The position numbers were made by a program, and so were the translations under genes. A DNA stretch of 64,000 bases from Rhineura floridana. Lineage: Eukaryota > Chordata > Lepidosauria > Squamata > Rhineuridae. Below the pieces are notes generated by a model. It searched no databases. It was not told the origin of the DNA and saw only the letters and a program-made list of their open reading frames with translations. Within the stretch, counting starts at the first letter, position 1, and each line of letters begins with the position of its first letter. Positions 41,800-53,234 of this stretch are shown here, in pieces. Location of the stretch: contig NC_084480.1 in NCBI RefSeq assembly GCF_030035675.1, positions 967,501-1,031,500 on the forward strand. The letters run 5' to 3'.

Positions 41800-43245
41800 T
41801 CGCTTAATCAACTGTCAAGAACAATTGTCAAAAACAAATCCTGCCAGACTAATCTCATTTTTTGATTGGGTAACCTCATTGATAGACTGTGGCAATGCTG
41901 TGGACATAATATATCTCGACTTCAGCAAAGCTTTTGAGAAAGTGCCCCATGATATTCTGATTAGCAAGCTAGCTAAATGTGGGATGGATGGAACAACTAT
42001 CAGGTGGATCCACAGCTGGCTCCAGAATCATTCTCAAGGAGTGCTTATCAATGGTTACTTCTCAAACTGGGGGGAGGTAACGAGTGGGGTACCGCAGGCT
42101 CAGTCCTGAGCCCAGTGCTCTTCAACATTTTTCTTAATGACTTGAATGAGGAGGTGCAGCAAATGCTTATCAAATTTGTAGCTGATACAAAATTAAGAGG
42201 AATAGCTAATAACTTGGAAGACAGAAACAAAATTCAAAAGGATCTTGATAGGCTGGAGCACTGGGCCAAAAACAACAGAATGAAATTTAAGTACAAAGTT
42301 TAACACCTAGGAAAACGAAATGAGGGATACTTGGATCAGCAGTACTACATGCGAGAAAGATCTTGGGATTGTTGATCACAAGCTGAATATGAGCCAACAG
42401 TGCTATGTGGCTGCAAAAAAGGCAAAAGCTATTTTAGGCTGCGTTAACAGAAGTATAGTTTCCAAATTGCATGAAATAGTAGTTCCCATCTATTTAGCAC
42501 TGGTCAGGCCTCAACTTGAGTACTTGGTCCAGTTCTGGACACTGCACTTTAAGAAGGATGCAAACAAACTGGAACAAGTTCAGAGGAAGGCAATAACGGT
42601 GATCAGGGGACTGAAAACAAAGCCCTATGAGGAGAGACTGAAAGAACTGGGCATGTTTAGCCTGGAGAAGAGAAGACTGAGGGGAGATATGATATCACTC
42701 TTCAAATACTTTCAACAAAACTTTTAAGTAGAGACTTTATCCCAGTATGTGTCTGTGGTGGAATTGGTTTTTAAGATGTTTTTAAAGTTGTTTTTTAAAT
42801 ATGTTTTGTTTTAATATGTTTTAAAGTCTTTTGTTTTTAAGATGTTTTAAAGTGCTTTTAGCGTTTTTGTTTGCCGGTCTGGGCTCCTTCTGGGAGGAAG
42901 GGCAGGATATAAATTTAATAAATAAATAAATAATACTTGAAAGGTAGCCACACAGAGGAGGGCCAGGAACTCTTCTTGATCATCCCAGAGTGCAGGGCAC
43001 AGAATAATGGGATCAAGTTGCAGGAAGCCAGATTTTGACTGGACAGCAGAAAAAACTTCTTAACTGTTAGAGTAGTACAACAACAGAACCAATGATCTAG
43101 GGAAGTGGTGGGCTCTCCAACACTGTAGGCCTTCAAGAGGCAGCTGAACAGCCACCTGTTCTAAGATTCCTGCACTGAGCAGGGAGTTGGACTTCATGGC
43201 TTTATAGGCCCCTTCCGACTGTACAATTCTATGATTCTATAACTG
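41800..43245 (+). mobile_element. CR1 LINE, ORF2 reverse transcriptase to 3' end, with nested L2 piece
   Basis: ORF2 remnants in order: ISFFDWVTSLIDCGNAVDII, YLDFSKAFEKVPHDIL (RT motif A region), SGVPQ, LSPVLFNIFLNDL, KFVADTKL (catalytic YADD region degraded), [44 protein letters not shown]. The 3' UTR and 'aattctatgattctat' end follow. At least two frame changes, so dead. An L2 tail interrupts it at 42712-42931. Confidence 0.9.
42712..42931 (+). mobile_element. 5'-truncated L2 LINE tail nested in CR1
   Basis: 220 bp beginning 'tcaacaaaacttttaagtag' and ending 'aatttaataaataaataaat'. Flanked by the direct repeat AATACTT (42705-42711 and 42932-42938), a target-site duplication within CR1 sequence that resumes exactly (CTTCAAATACTT / ACTTGAAAGG). 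Confidence 0.88.
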
Positions 43246-44431
43246 GTCACCTAGAATGGCTCTCATCTGTCAATGGGCTCCAACATGCACATCTAAAGCT
43301 AAGAAGGCAGGTGTGTGATTCCCTCACACTATTTGTGCCCAAGGTGGGTGGCCATTGTGTGTCCAGGAGGAAAGCCATCCCATGCACCAGAGCAAGACTA
43401 TCATCCTAGGCTCTGCTATCCCAGCCAGACCAGCTGGAAGGATAGGATGCCCACGAGCTTTTCAAGAAATTGTGCATTTTGCGACCAGGAACTGAAAAGG
43501 GGCGGCTGGGAAGAAGAATGAAGACAGAGCAGATAGCTGGCACCCAGATATCCCATGGCTAGCTCCTCCTGCTGCACCGTGCCTGCTCTGGATGCTCCGG
43601 GAAGCTTGGCTGCTGGTGGCAGTGGCTGGGCTGGGCAGTGCCACTGTGGATGGACGATAGCTTGGAAGAAAGCCAGGGAGAGCAGCTGGGCATCCCAGCC
43701 TGTGGGGTGTGAGTCCAGAGTCTTCTGGGCCGTGGCACATCTCTAGATCGCCTGCGGCAGCTTGACTGGAGCCTCTTCAGAGATTGGCCCAGCAGGCGCA
43801 GGCGTGCTTCCCCAAGGGCTCCTTCCCCCATCAGCAGCGCACCGCAGACAGACGCCTCCAGCTGGGCCATGCAGCAGCTGCTCCAGCCAGCTGCAGCAAC
43901 CTTTGTGGGCCTTGAAAGGGCAGAGCGTCAGGCACAGCTGGGCCCCCGCGCTGACTCAGGGAAGCCATGGTCCTGGCTGGATGGGAGGGGGGTGGAGGCG
44001 GATGGATGGATGGCCGGATAAATCTTGGTGCTGCTGTCACTGCTTTCTTGTAGTAGCCATCACCTTACACCCGGTGCAGCAGGGAGTGGGGGGGGGCAAA
44101 TGGGGTGTGTCATGCGTCCGCTACCCCTCAAGGCGTGAGGACCATGCTTCAGACCCAATTCCCACCCTTAGGGCAATTGTTCTGGAACCCCAAATACCAA
44201 ATTCCGCTTTGCCAGGGCTGTGCAAACTAACACTAACCCTGCAAGGTAGAAAGTAGGCTGCCACCACCCCTGTCACTGGTTCAACTCAGAGCTAGGGGAA
44301 CTCTGAGCCCAGAAAATAGGTAAACCAAGGTCCTATAAGACAAGAGCCAAATTTACACTCCTTGTCAAGAAACCTCTGGTAAAACTCCACAAATTAGAAT
44401 TAAGCATTTACTCCTTTTCTCTCTTGGTAGT
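43246..44431. other. Spacer, no gene recognised
   Basis: Open frames on both strands around 43460-44260 give Ser/Ala/Pro-rich products with no recognised domain. No repeat family recognised by eye. Confidence 0.4.
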
Positions 44432-45120
44432 TGTGTCGCTGAATGGTCAAGGTGCTGGATTTAGAACCACCCTTACCCTGAATGAACACACCAGGTTAAA
44501 TAGAAGTAGCTTTATTCAAAAATATAAGTGCACATTAAAATATAGCAGCAAACAATTCTTCAAAACCATACACCCAAAACAGGGGTTAGGTACACATAAG
44601 AGAATTCATTCACACAACAAGAAAATAACAACCTAGCTAACCTATCGACTTACATAGGAGGTAGCTGGTTGAAGTCTCGTCTCTCCTTAGAGAGAATAGC
44701 ATCAGTTGCAAAGCAATGGAACCCTGCTTAGGTTGCCTCCCATAGGCACCAGTCCGAAGGAACCTTCCTGAGGGAACAAAGGCTATGGGTCTCAAGCCCT
44801 ATACTTAAGGAAAAGAAACCCAACGGTCCAAGATTAATTAACCAATCAGGGGTTTTCTGATGTAATCCTTTTCTAGATGTTTCTCCACTTTTGCGCGCCT
44901 TCCAGGCCCCCCTCCCAGTGGTGTTTCAACCTTCACAGGCCAGGATGGCCTTGAGTGCCAGGCTCTTACTGATTAGCACCGATAACCAGGTGCTTCTGTT
45001 TAGGCCTCCCTTGACTGCCTTCAGCTGGAAACCGAAACTTAACATTTTTACCCTTTCAGAGGCCTGTTTTCTAACAAGATGGAACTCCCAGAGTTCTTTG
45101 CACTGAGCCATGATGTTACA
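44432..45120 (-). mobile_element. Putative solo LTR, family B (fossil)
   Basis: About 690 bp with TGT...ACA ends on the minus strand (starts TGTAACATC). A TATA-like 'taagtataggg' lies mid-element and a 'tttgaataaagc' poly(A)-signal region about 95 bp before its end. No primer-binding site follows. No clear flanking duplication, so the boundaries are tentative. Confidence 0.55.
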
Positions 45121-46630
45121 TATAATTTTAACATTTCATACAAAATATACAAGTTCATGACAGGGTGCTACACCCAGCACAGCGGAGGGGGCCCTTGTAG
45201 CCTCCCCTGCCAATCCCCGTCTTTGTCCGGCTGCTGGCCCTTTCACACATTGTGCACAGATCCTTCCTGGCTCAAGAGAGGGAGGGGAGACCAGGGCTTT
45301 GAACGCCTCTCTGGAAAGGCTGGTGCTGTCATATGGAGGAGCCAGACAGGGATGGGGTCAGGGGGGACACAGGGAGCATCCTTTTCTCTCTTGGGGCTGG
45401 AGCAGACAGGCCAGGAAGGGAGGGCTGCGCTGCACAGCATCCTTGGCCCCACGAAGCAGAAGGAAGCCCCCCCCCCAGGAGAGGCAAGGCTCACCACAAA
45501 GAGCGATTCCAGTCCTTGGGCCAGTGGCGTCTGTTCCTTGGCATTAAATGCAAGGCCTGTTCTGCGGGCTTTACAGGCCTCTAGGAGCTTTTGTGCATCT
45601 CAAGCACTGCAGTAGCCCTGTGGCTAAACAGGGCCTCCGACACCCGGGTTCAAGCTGCCACCGACTGGTGCACATCATACCGTAGGAGTATAGAGTCTCA
45701 TTTGCAGATCAGGACAAGGGGCATTGCTGTATCTCTGCACTATCGCTTGAGCCGGTTTGAGTCATCTGCCTGAGCTGCTCAGTTTCTGAATGACAGGCTG
45801 AGCACCCCTATATGTCCTGGGCAGCCTGGCCCAAATGCTAACCCTCCCCAATCAAGGTGGGGGCCAACCTCCCCAGGAGGAGGAGGAGTATAACTGGGTT
45901 ATTTTTAAAATTTCCCTTGGCTCAGCTCAGCTCAGCTCAGAAAAGTGTTGCAGCCTGCCTTTGGGATGAAAATACAAAACAATCATAGTTAGCCAATCAA
46001 AAACCCCAAAGAGGGTCGAGGTGTTAGGGATGGGACATGTATGGCTTCTTCATGGACTTCAGAAATTCCCTCTCTGGGGCTGGGCCTTCAATTACTTCCA
46101 TGAGGAACTGGAGATAAGCCGCTTGGCCTCCTTTGCTCATTGTGTTTATCAGGTGCAGGATGTGAGCAACAACAGGGAAACTGAGGCCATCAGGCCAGGA
46201 ACAGGAAGCAAGCCAGCTTGTGATTCCTGGGAGAGCTGATCACCTCCAGCCCTGCCCTTTCCCGCCCACAGAGCCATGACCTGCTGACTAGCTGAGGAGG
46301 GAAAGGCCCAGAGAAGCGAATGACTGCACAGGCCATAGAGGCCGGTGTCCTTCTGGGCTCATTGCCCACCCACACCAAACAATGTGCAGAGCAGCAGAAC
46401 CCAAGAAGAAGCCCAGGAAGTGTGATGGTCTGCCAGGGACCATCCTTGCCCCCATGCCAGGAAAGGTGGGAGGCGGAAGAGCCTTGCTGGCCCACGGCTG
46501 GCCAGTCCACCCAGGAGCCCCCTGGAGCCAGAATCTCCAAAGAAGGCGGCAGCGAACGTGGTTGTCTCTCATCTGTCCAGAACTGTTGGGAGTGGGGCAA
46601 GAGCAACCCCTGTTTGAGTGCTTTTGTGTG
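45121..46630. other. Spacer, no gene recognised
   Basis: Includes a 'gctcagctcagctcagctca' run at 45921-45942. A possible tRNA-like remnant at about 45610-45665 was considered and not accepted. The rest shows nothing recognisable. Confidence 0.4.
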
Positions 46631-47045
46631 TGTTCCAGAAGGAAGACAGAGTGAGGGTCTTCCAGCTGGCTAGGCTTGCCTACCTTTACCTGTGCTCTTC
46701 TCTGCCTAACTTCCTTTTGTTGTAAACTGATATGCTGCTTAGGGAAGCTGACCTGCCCGTCCTTCCTTTGTCTTCTTCTTTGACTGTCCGAGGAGAGAGG
46801 AGACACCTCTGTCTTTGTTCTCTCCTGAGCCATGAGGGCAAGACCCACATCTGGGCGTTGCGACTCCAACTTAGTTAGTTAGAACTAGGCCTGCCTTTCT
46901 ATCCACTATGTATTTCTATAAATAAAGTAGCTTTTCTTATACAATAAAGTCTCAGTGATCTCAATGCAGGGTATAAGCCTGCCACTTAAGTAAATACGCA
47001 CCCTGGCACACACACAGCTCAGACCGCTGAGGATCTCTGTGCATA
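46631..47045 (+). mobile_element. Solo LTR, family A (fossil)
   Basis: Same block order as 38968-39417 in the opposite orientation: TGTTCCAGAAGG start, 'gagccatgagggca', 'ctccaacttagttagttaga', 'ctataaataaag'. The right end is approximate. No internal region beside it. Confidence 0.68.
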
Positions 47046-47124
47046 TATATGTATTTCCATAACAAGAACAGCATCTCATCAACTGCCTTTGGGATTGCAG
47101 AATCCATTTAGCCATCACGATGGC

Positions 47125-47270
47125 AACACCAGAAGCTGCCTTATACCGAGTCAAACCACAGTATTGCCTACACTGACTGGCAGCGGCCTTCCCAGCTGTA
47201 CCTGGAGTTGCACCTGGGGCCTTCTGCTTGCAAAGCAGGGGCTCCACCACTGAGCGACAGCCTTCTGTGG
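47125..47270 (-). mobile_element. tRNA-derived SINE
   Basis: 'agaagctgccttataccgag', 'cctacactgactggcagcgg', 'cttctgcttgcaaagcaggg', 'ctccaccactgagcgacagc'. Nearly full-length reverse copy whose tRNA-like head is at the right. Confidence 0.78.
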
Positions 47271-48189
47271 TGAAAGAGCTCTTTCCATAGACCTCCCTCC
47301 TTCATTAAGATGTCTGTCCAATCCTCTTTATGTGTTTAAAATATTTCCGTCCCTCCTTTCCACAAGCAACGTCTAAGGCAGCTTGCAAGACTTAAAGTCG
47401 CCAAATAAAACCAGTAAAATTATCACAGCCAGGTGGGTGGCATCAAAGAAGCAATGAAAGAGCCTTCACAGCAAAGAAGTCGTGATCCGGTTATGCTGAA
47501 CATGTCCGGGTGAAAGACGATCCTCTTTGCCTCTTGCCTGATCCGTAGCAAAATCGGAGCCAGGTGGGCTTCCCTTGGGATGGAACTCCAGAGGCCCCTT
47601 CCTCTCGCTGAGACCCCCAAGTGCAAAGTTTGGGGATGGGTCAGGCTCTTCTGAAGGGCCCCCACCTCTGCAAAGGCCATTCTCTCATTCTATCCCTGCC
47701 CATGGATTCAACAGCTCTGGGTCTGGGGCAGGCATAATGACAGACAGCCCCCGCAATCCATTTGTAATTGACCCATTTAAATCAATTAATGAAGGGGGGA
47801 ATGTCTCAGATCCCACCTAGACTTCCTTCCTGGAGGCAGCGGGTGTGTTGGGTGGGGTGGGGAGCTCCCACTGAGGCTGGGAAGGTTCAGAGGCAGCAGC
47901 TCCTGCTGCACAGGCATGGTGGACTTGGAGCAAGCCAGCAGAGTTCACGACGACGGGAGTGTTGCTCCCCCCGTGATCCATGGATGCCTTGGACTCGCCA
48001 CATGCGCAGCACAACCACCATGCAGCGTGATTTCCCTGGCCTCTAAGAGGCTGCCTTTGCCCTCCAACCCCCCAGCCCACAGTCTGTAATGCAAATTACT
48101 GCAAGGTGTGTGTGAGAGAGACACACACAGACAATCCTCGCCAGAGCCTGGTCAGGACACCGGCTTTAAGAATGCCTCCAGGCCCTGTT
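47271..48189. other. Spacer, no gene recognised
   Basis: A diverged LINE-tail-like stretch at about 47330-47420 and a GA/CA run at 48107-48130. Open frames lack recognisable similarity. Confidence 0.4.
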
Positions 48190-48472
48190 TTTGATCATTC
48201 CAGAGTGCAGGAGACGGAATAATGGGCTCAAGTTTCAGGAAGCCAGATTTTTGCTGAACATCAGGAAAAACCTCCTAACTGTTAGAGCAGTAAGACAATG
48301 GAACCAATGACCTAGGGAGGTGGTGGGCTCTCCGACACCAGAGGCCTTCAGGAGGCAGCTGGACAGGCACCTGTCGGGGGTGCCTTCAGTTAGGTTCCTT
48401 CATTGAGCAGGGGGTTGGACTTGATGGCCTTATGGGTCCCTTCCTACTCAACAATTCTATGATTCTGTTCTT
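48190..48472 (+). mobile_element. CR1 LINE 3' UTR
   Basis: 'ttgatcattccagagtgcag', 'ggaagccagatttttgctga', 'gtggtgggctctccgacacc', 'gagcagggggttggacttga', ending 'aattctatgattctgtt'. Collinear with 42960-43242. Confidence 0.88.
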
Positions 48473-50483
48473 CATCACGATAGTTCCTAGGGTGGGGTAC
48501 AGAATACAAATTACATACCATCACATAAAACAACCATGAACTATGAATCCAGATGGAGCTACAGAGTGGGCTTCTCTTTAGTAAATGCATCCAGCAAAGC
48601 AGTGCACATTCCTGGGCACACAGCGAGAAAGTACTCTGTGCCCAAAAGATAAAAGTATAAAAGATAAAAGATAAAAGGCTGAGCATGCTTCAGGGGCGGG
48701 GCAGTGCTGGATTTAGGAACAAGCCAAGTAGGCCATGGTTTAAAGACTTACATTATGAGGGCCCTCTAAATATGTTGAAGGTAACTCACAAGTTTTAGTA
48801 TAATTGAAATTGCTTTGGCTTAAATAGCCTTTCATTTAAAACCCACCACCCAAATTCTGAACCACCTGACCTCTCCATCCCAACCCACGCTCCATCCCAT
48901 CAACTTCCCTTCCAGGGCTGCTGGACCACTTGCACCAACCTCACCTTAGACCTCAAGAGACAGTGGGAGCTAGCCTACCAACACACTCTACAGTCCCATT
49001 CCACGCCACGCACCACTTCCGCGAATTCCTCCTCACCACTTTCCCATCCCTTTATTTTTTATGGTATGGGATAAAAATCTTGACGTGGCTTGGGGCCTCA
49101 GCATGTCTTAATCCAGCCTGGGTGGGGCATCTGCAACAAGCAGGACACCACCACGGAGAGGCCCTTTCTTGTGTCACCATCATGCAGCGCACAGCCCCCA
49201 GAGAGGGGTCGCCTCTGGCGCTGGCAAGCTGCAGCAGGGAGAGGATCCCCTTCAGGTCTGTGGGGCACTCCCAATGATGTCTCTGGGGACATGCTGGGGA
49301 TTAGAGGCCCTTCCAGCCCACCACACAGCAGACTCCTTACATCAGGTGGCCTGATCCAGTTCCCAGAGCTGCCCCGTCACTATGCAGGGTCTGTGTCATT
49401 CCCCAAAGAACGACTGGAAGAGGCCAGAGAGTAGTTTGCTTCTGCCTCAGACCAGTTTAGAACCGGGGCTTTGGTGATGCCCACACAAATGGAGGCTCAG
49501 TTCCACCTGCTCACCTGGCCTCTGCGTGGTGGAGATGATGAAGAACCTGGAGCAGAACCAAAGGCTCTCTTCCTTGTCCAGCGTCCTCTCTGCCTCCAGC
49601 AGTGGCCTCCAGCAGGACATGAAGGCCAACAGCCCTTCCCCAATCACCAGCACTAAGGGGCATCAGGCCTCTGGACCTGGAAGCTCATTTCATGGCCAAT
49701 TGTAGACCCTTCTCCATCACCAGCAGCCATCCCTGCGTCAGTCATGTGCATTATGTAAAGGACGTTCGCTTGCCAAGGATCACTGGATGGCCGTAGGATG
49801 AATTCAGCAGCGGGGCTGAGAGGCCAGTGATTCTCCCCGCCCCGCCCACCACCATCTACTTCCCACCTGCCTTTCTCTTTCCACAGCATTTGGGGCCCCA
49901 TCTGTTGCAGCAACATTTCCTTCTCCCTTCAGTCTGCTTCCTTCTAAGCCCAGATATTTTTGGCCACTTCCCTCTTCCCACAACCGGGGAGGAGTTTAGC
50001 ATCTTGTCCTATATTTACACCATATTTCATGAGTGGCATTTTTGAAGTATGGTTTTCTTCCTTGAGAACTGTAAGCTGTCTTGTGGAGTTTGCCTCTTAG
50101 AAGCACCTGGAGCTTATCCACACGAGGGGGAACCCACACACATGCACACCCACTTCCAGCAGAGGCTTCCTCCTGTGCCAAGCACTGCACTGGGTCAGGT
50201 GTCAGGTCAGGGTGGAGGACAGATGGCAAGAAATGAAGTGATCATGTCACAAAGAAATACCTTCCAGGGACAGGGGATCGGCCATTGCTGCACGAGATAG
50301 TGGGCTCATGAATATTATTGGGTGACCCCTCCCCAAATAACCCAGTCTGCTCTGCTCCACCACTTCCCTGGTGCTGCCTGACCCTGCCCATGGGACTAGG
50401 AAGTCAGCTCCCTGAGGGGCCACAGCCACCCCCCTCCGCTTGCCACATTTCCAGGCTGAGCTTCAAATAAAGTAACAAGATCA
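48473..50483. other. Spacer with unexplained minus-strand open region
   Basis: No mobile element recognised by eye apart from short simple runs. Minus-strand frames at 49653-49916 and 49447-49653 have mixed, non-repetitive composition but no start, splice signals or family that I recognise. See findings. Confidence 0.35.
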
Positions 50484-50740
50484 GACCTTAAGAACATAAG
50501 AAGAGCCTGCTGGATCAGGCCAGTGGCCCATCTAGTCCAGCATCCTGTTCTCACAGTGGCCAACCAGGTGCCTGGGGGAAGCCCGCAAGCAGGACCCGAG
50601 TGCAAGAACACTCTCCCCTCCTGAGGCTTCCGGCAACTGGTTTTCAGAAGCATGCTGCCTCTGACTAGGGTGGCAGAGCACAGCCATCATGGCTAGTAGC
50701 CATTGATAGCCCTGTCCTCCATGAATGACCTTTCCTCATA
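50484..50740 (-). mobile_element. CR1-type LINE 3' end, second subfamily
   Basis: Starts 'ttaagaacataagaagagcc', then 'tgctggatcaggccagtggc', 'gttctcacagtggccaacca', 'catggctagtagccattgat'. Collinear with 51745-51960 and 57228-57440. Confidence 0.85.
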
Positions 50741-51404
50741 ACGGACAGAAACTTACGTAACCCCAAGTTTTAATATCTTTGTATTGCTAGCATAGGAACA
50801 GAGACATCTATTTTTAAGTTCTCAGGCACTACCACTTTGGGAAGAATACTTGCCAGCATTACTTATTCTTTTCTCCCCGTGCCAGCCAGAATTTTTCTTT
50901 TTTAAAAGCCTTCATTCTTTATCATGTCATAAATTAAAACTCCTGTTGTTCAGAAGCCCCTGAGCAGAGCAACTCAGTGCTCCAGGTAATCACCCACCAG
51001 CTTTCTCCTGGCGACAGTCCTGGTCTCCTGCCTCTTCCTCTGATTGCTACACGAGAGACCCCAGGAGACCTTTTCCCCCTAGATATGTGGCAGGAGCGCA
51101 TGGCTGCTGTGCCACAAGAGCATGCACAAGTGCAGCCCCATCTTGGAGACTTGGGGGTCTGCTCTTCCCTTGCACCTTTCCAGAAACTTAATTCTGGCCA
51201 TTGGCCATAGAGATCATGGCTCCTGTCGACATGTTGCTAGCATCTGGTCAATTAACTTAGCAATGTTAAGAGGATAGCGTTAGCAGCAATTACTGCTTTA
51301 CTGAACAGTCACAGACTACTTTCTGCATTTCATTGCCCTACGTTTTTCTGTCTAGAATGGCTGGTGCACTTGTATGGAGGAGCCATATATTTTTGCCAGC
51401 TGAG
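50741..51404. other. Spacer, no gene recognised
   Basis: A/T-richer than its surroundings. No repeat family or exon recognised. Confidence 0.4.
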
Positions 51405-51726
51405 AATAACCCTTCATGCATCAGGTGCCTACTCTGAGGGAAGCTGGGAGTCTGGCAACACGGGAGAGGGCTTTCTCAGTGGTGGCCCCCAAATTATGGA
51501 ATGATCTCCCTGACGAGGAGCGCCTGGTGCCAACACTGTTATCTTTTTGGCGCCAGGTCAAGACTTTCCTCTTCTCCCAGGCATTTTAGCATGTGTTTTT
51601 AAATGTCTTTCTAAAAAATGTGTTTTTACATTTGTATATTTCTTTTTAATATTTTAATTGTTGTAAACCACCCAGAGAGCTTCGGCTATGGGGCGGTATA
51701 CAAATGCAATAAATATATAAATAAAT
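51405..51726 (+). mobile_element. LINE 3' end, L2-like subfamily B
   Basis: A short ORF2 tail ('gtggcccccaaattatggaa', 'tgatctccctgacgagga', 'ggtcaagactttcctcttct') precedes a T-rich 3' UTR. It ends 'ccacccagagagcttcggct', 'atggggcggtatacaaatgc' and an (AAATA)n tail. Confidence 0.78.
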
Positions 51727-51744
51727 GCATCTGATGAAGTGCCT

Positions 51745-52865
51745 AAGAACATCAGAAGAGCCATGAAGCTGGATCAGACCCAAGGGGGCCCACCTGGCCC
51801 AGCATCCTGTTCTCACAGTGGGTAACCAGATGCCCATTATGGGAAGCCCACAAGCAGGACCGGAGTGCAGCAGCAACTCTCCACACTTGTCATTCCTAAC
51901 AACTGGCATTCAAGGACCTACTGTCTCTCACAGTGAGGTAGACAACGATAGCCTTGTCCTCCATGGATTTTGTCTAATCCTCTTTTAAAGCCCTCCAAGT
52001 TGGTGGCCATCACTGCTGCTTGTAGGAGCAAATGCCATAGTTTAACTATGCCCTGTGTGAAAGAACTATTTTCTCTTGTCTGTCCTGAATCTCCCAAAGA
52101 GAAAAGCTGTTCTCTATCCACATTCTCCATGCCATGCATAATATTATACACCTCTATCCTGTCACTTCTTATTCGCCTTTTCTCTACACTAAAAAGCCCC
52201 AATTGCTGCACCCCTTCCTCATAGGGGAGTCGCTCCATCCCCTTTGATCATTCCGGTTGTACTTTTCTGAACCTTTTCCAGCTCTACAATATCCTTTTTG
52301 AGCTGTGGCTACCAGAACGGTACACAGTATTCCAAATTAACGGCATTATGATATAATCAGTTTAATTTTCAATTACCAGAGATCCCTAGCATGGAGTTTG
52401 CCTGTTTCACAGCTGCTGCATACTGGGTGGACATCTTCATCGAGCTATCCACTATGACTCCAAGGTCTCGTTCCTGGTTAGTCACCGCCTGTTCAGACCC
52501 TGCAAGTGTATATGTGAAATGAAGAATTTTTTTACCCCAATGTGCATCACTTTATGCTTGTTTCCATTGAATTGCATGTGCCCAGGAGTGCTGCAGGTGG
52601 ACAAGAGGGGGCAAGTCCCCCCCAAGGAGCTCTCCACCTTTGCCCCTTCTGTGCCCCCCGCCAGATTTTTTTCCGGGTGCTGCTACTGCATGTGCCATTT
52701 TAAGGCCCATTCGCCTGACTGGAAGGGATCCTTTCAGATCTCTTCACAATCTCTCCACCTGCCTCCCAAACAGTGATGTCATCAGCCAACTTGGCTACCC
52801 TCCCCATCTGCTCACCTCCCTCACTTATGAACAAGTTGAAAAGAAGACAGCCCTTGTGCCATAAC
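51745..52865 (-). mobile_element. CR1-type LINE, ORF2 C-terminal part and 3' end
   Basis: About 1.1 kb. On the minus strand ORF2 reads MERLPYEEGVQQLGLFSVEK and RIRSDRIEVYNIMHG. Further 5' sequence is interrupted by about 100 bp of foreign sequence near 52590-52700. The 3' end lies at the left ('taagaacatcagaagagcca'). The frame holds stops, so it is dead. Confidence 0.85.
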
Positions 52866-53234
52866 AAGACCCATTTAGTCTGCTACGAGGCTGTTTGTTG
52901 AGCTTGTAGGGGAAAAGAGCCCCCTTCCGGCTGCTTCCAAAATGACAACTCGGGCACTGGCCGCTTTGAGCACAGAGCCGTGCTCACCTTATCTGAGAGC
53001 CGCAGGAATAGGAAGCTGGACCAAGCCACTCTGAACCCCTCAGTGCAGGTTGAAGCAAAACCTCAGGGGCCACGCAGAGGGCCTTGAAATAGGTCCTCCT
53101 CCTCTCCCACCCTTCCCCTCTCTGCACTGTCCTCTTTTTCAGCCTCTCCTGCTCAGGTCTTTGGCTGCATACACACCACCCGTTTAAAGCACATTTCCCT
53201 ACCCCCCCAAAAAAGAATCCTGAGAAGTGTATTT

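Noticed and set aside
43460-44260. Cluster of overlapping frames on both strands
   Set aside because: Low-complexity products, no splice context, no recognised family.
45602-45790. Possible tRNA gene or SINE head (B-box-like 'gggttcaagctgcc')
   Set aside because: No convincing A box at the right distance, no cloverleaf pairing found by eye, and no second copy seen in the window.
46190-46630. Internal region of the LTR element at 46631
   Set aside because: No primer-binding site, polypurine tract or gag/pol-like sequence was recognised beside it, so the element is called a solo LTR.
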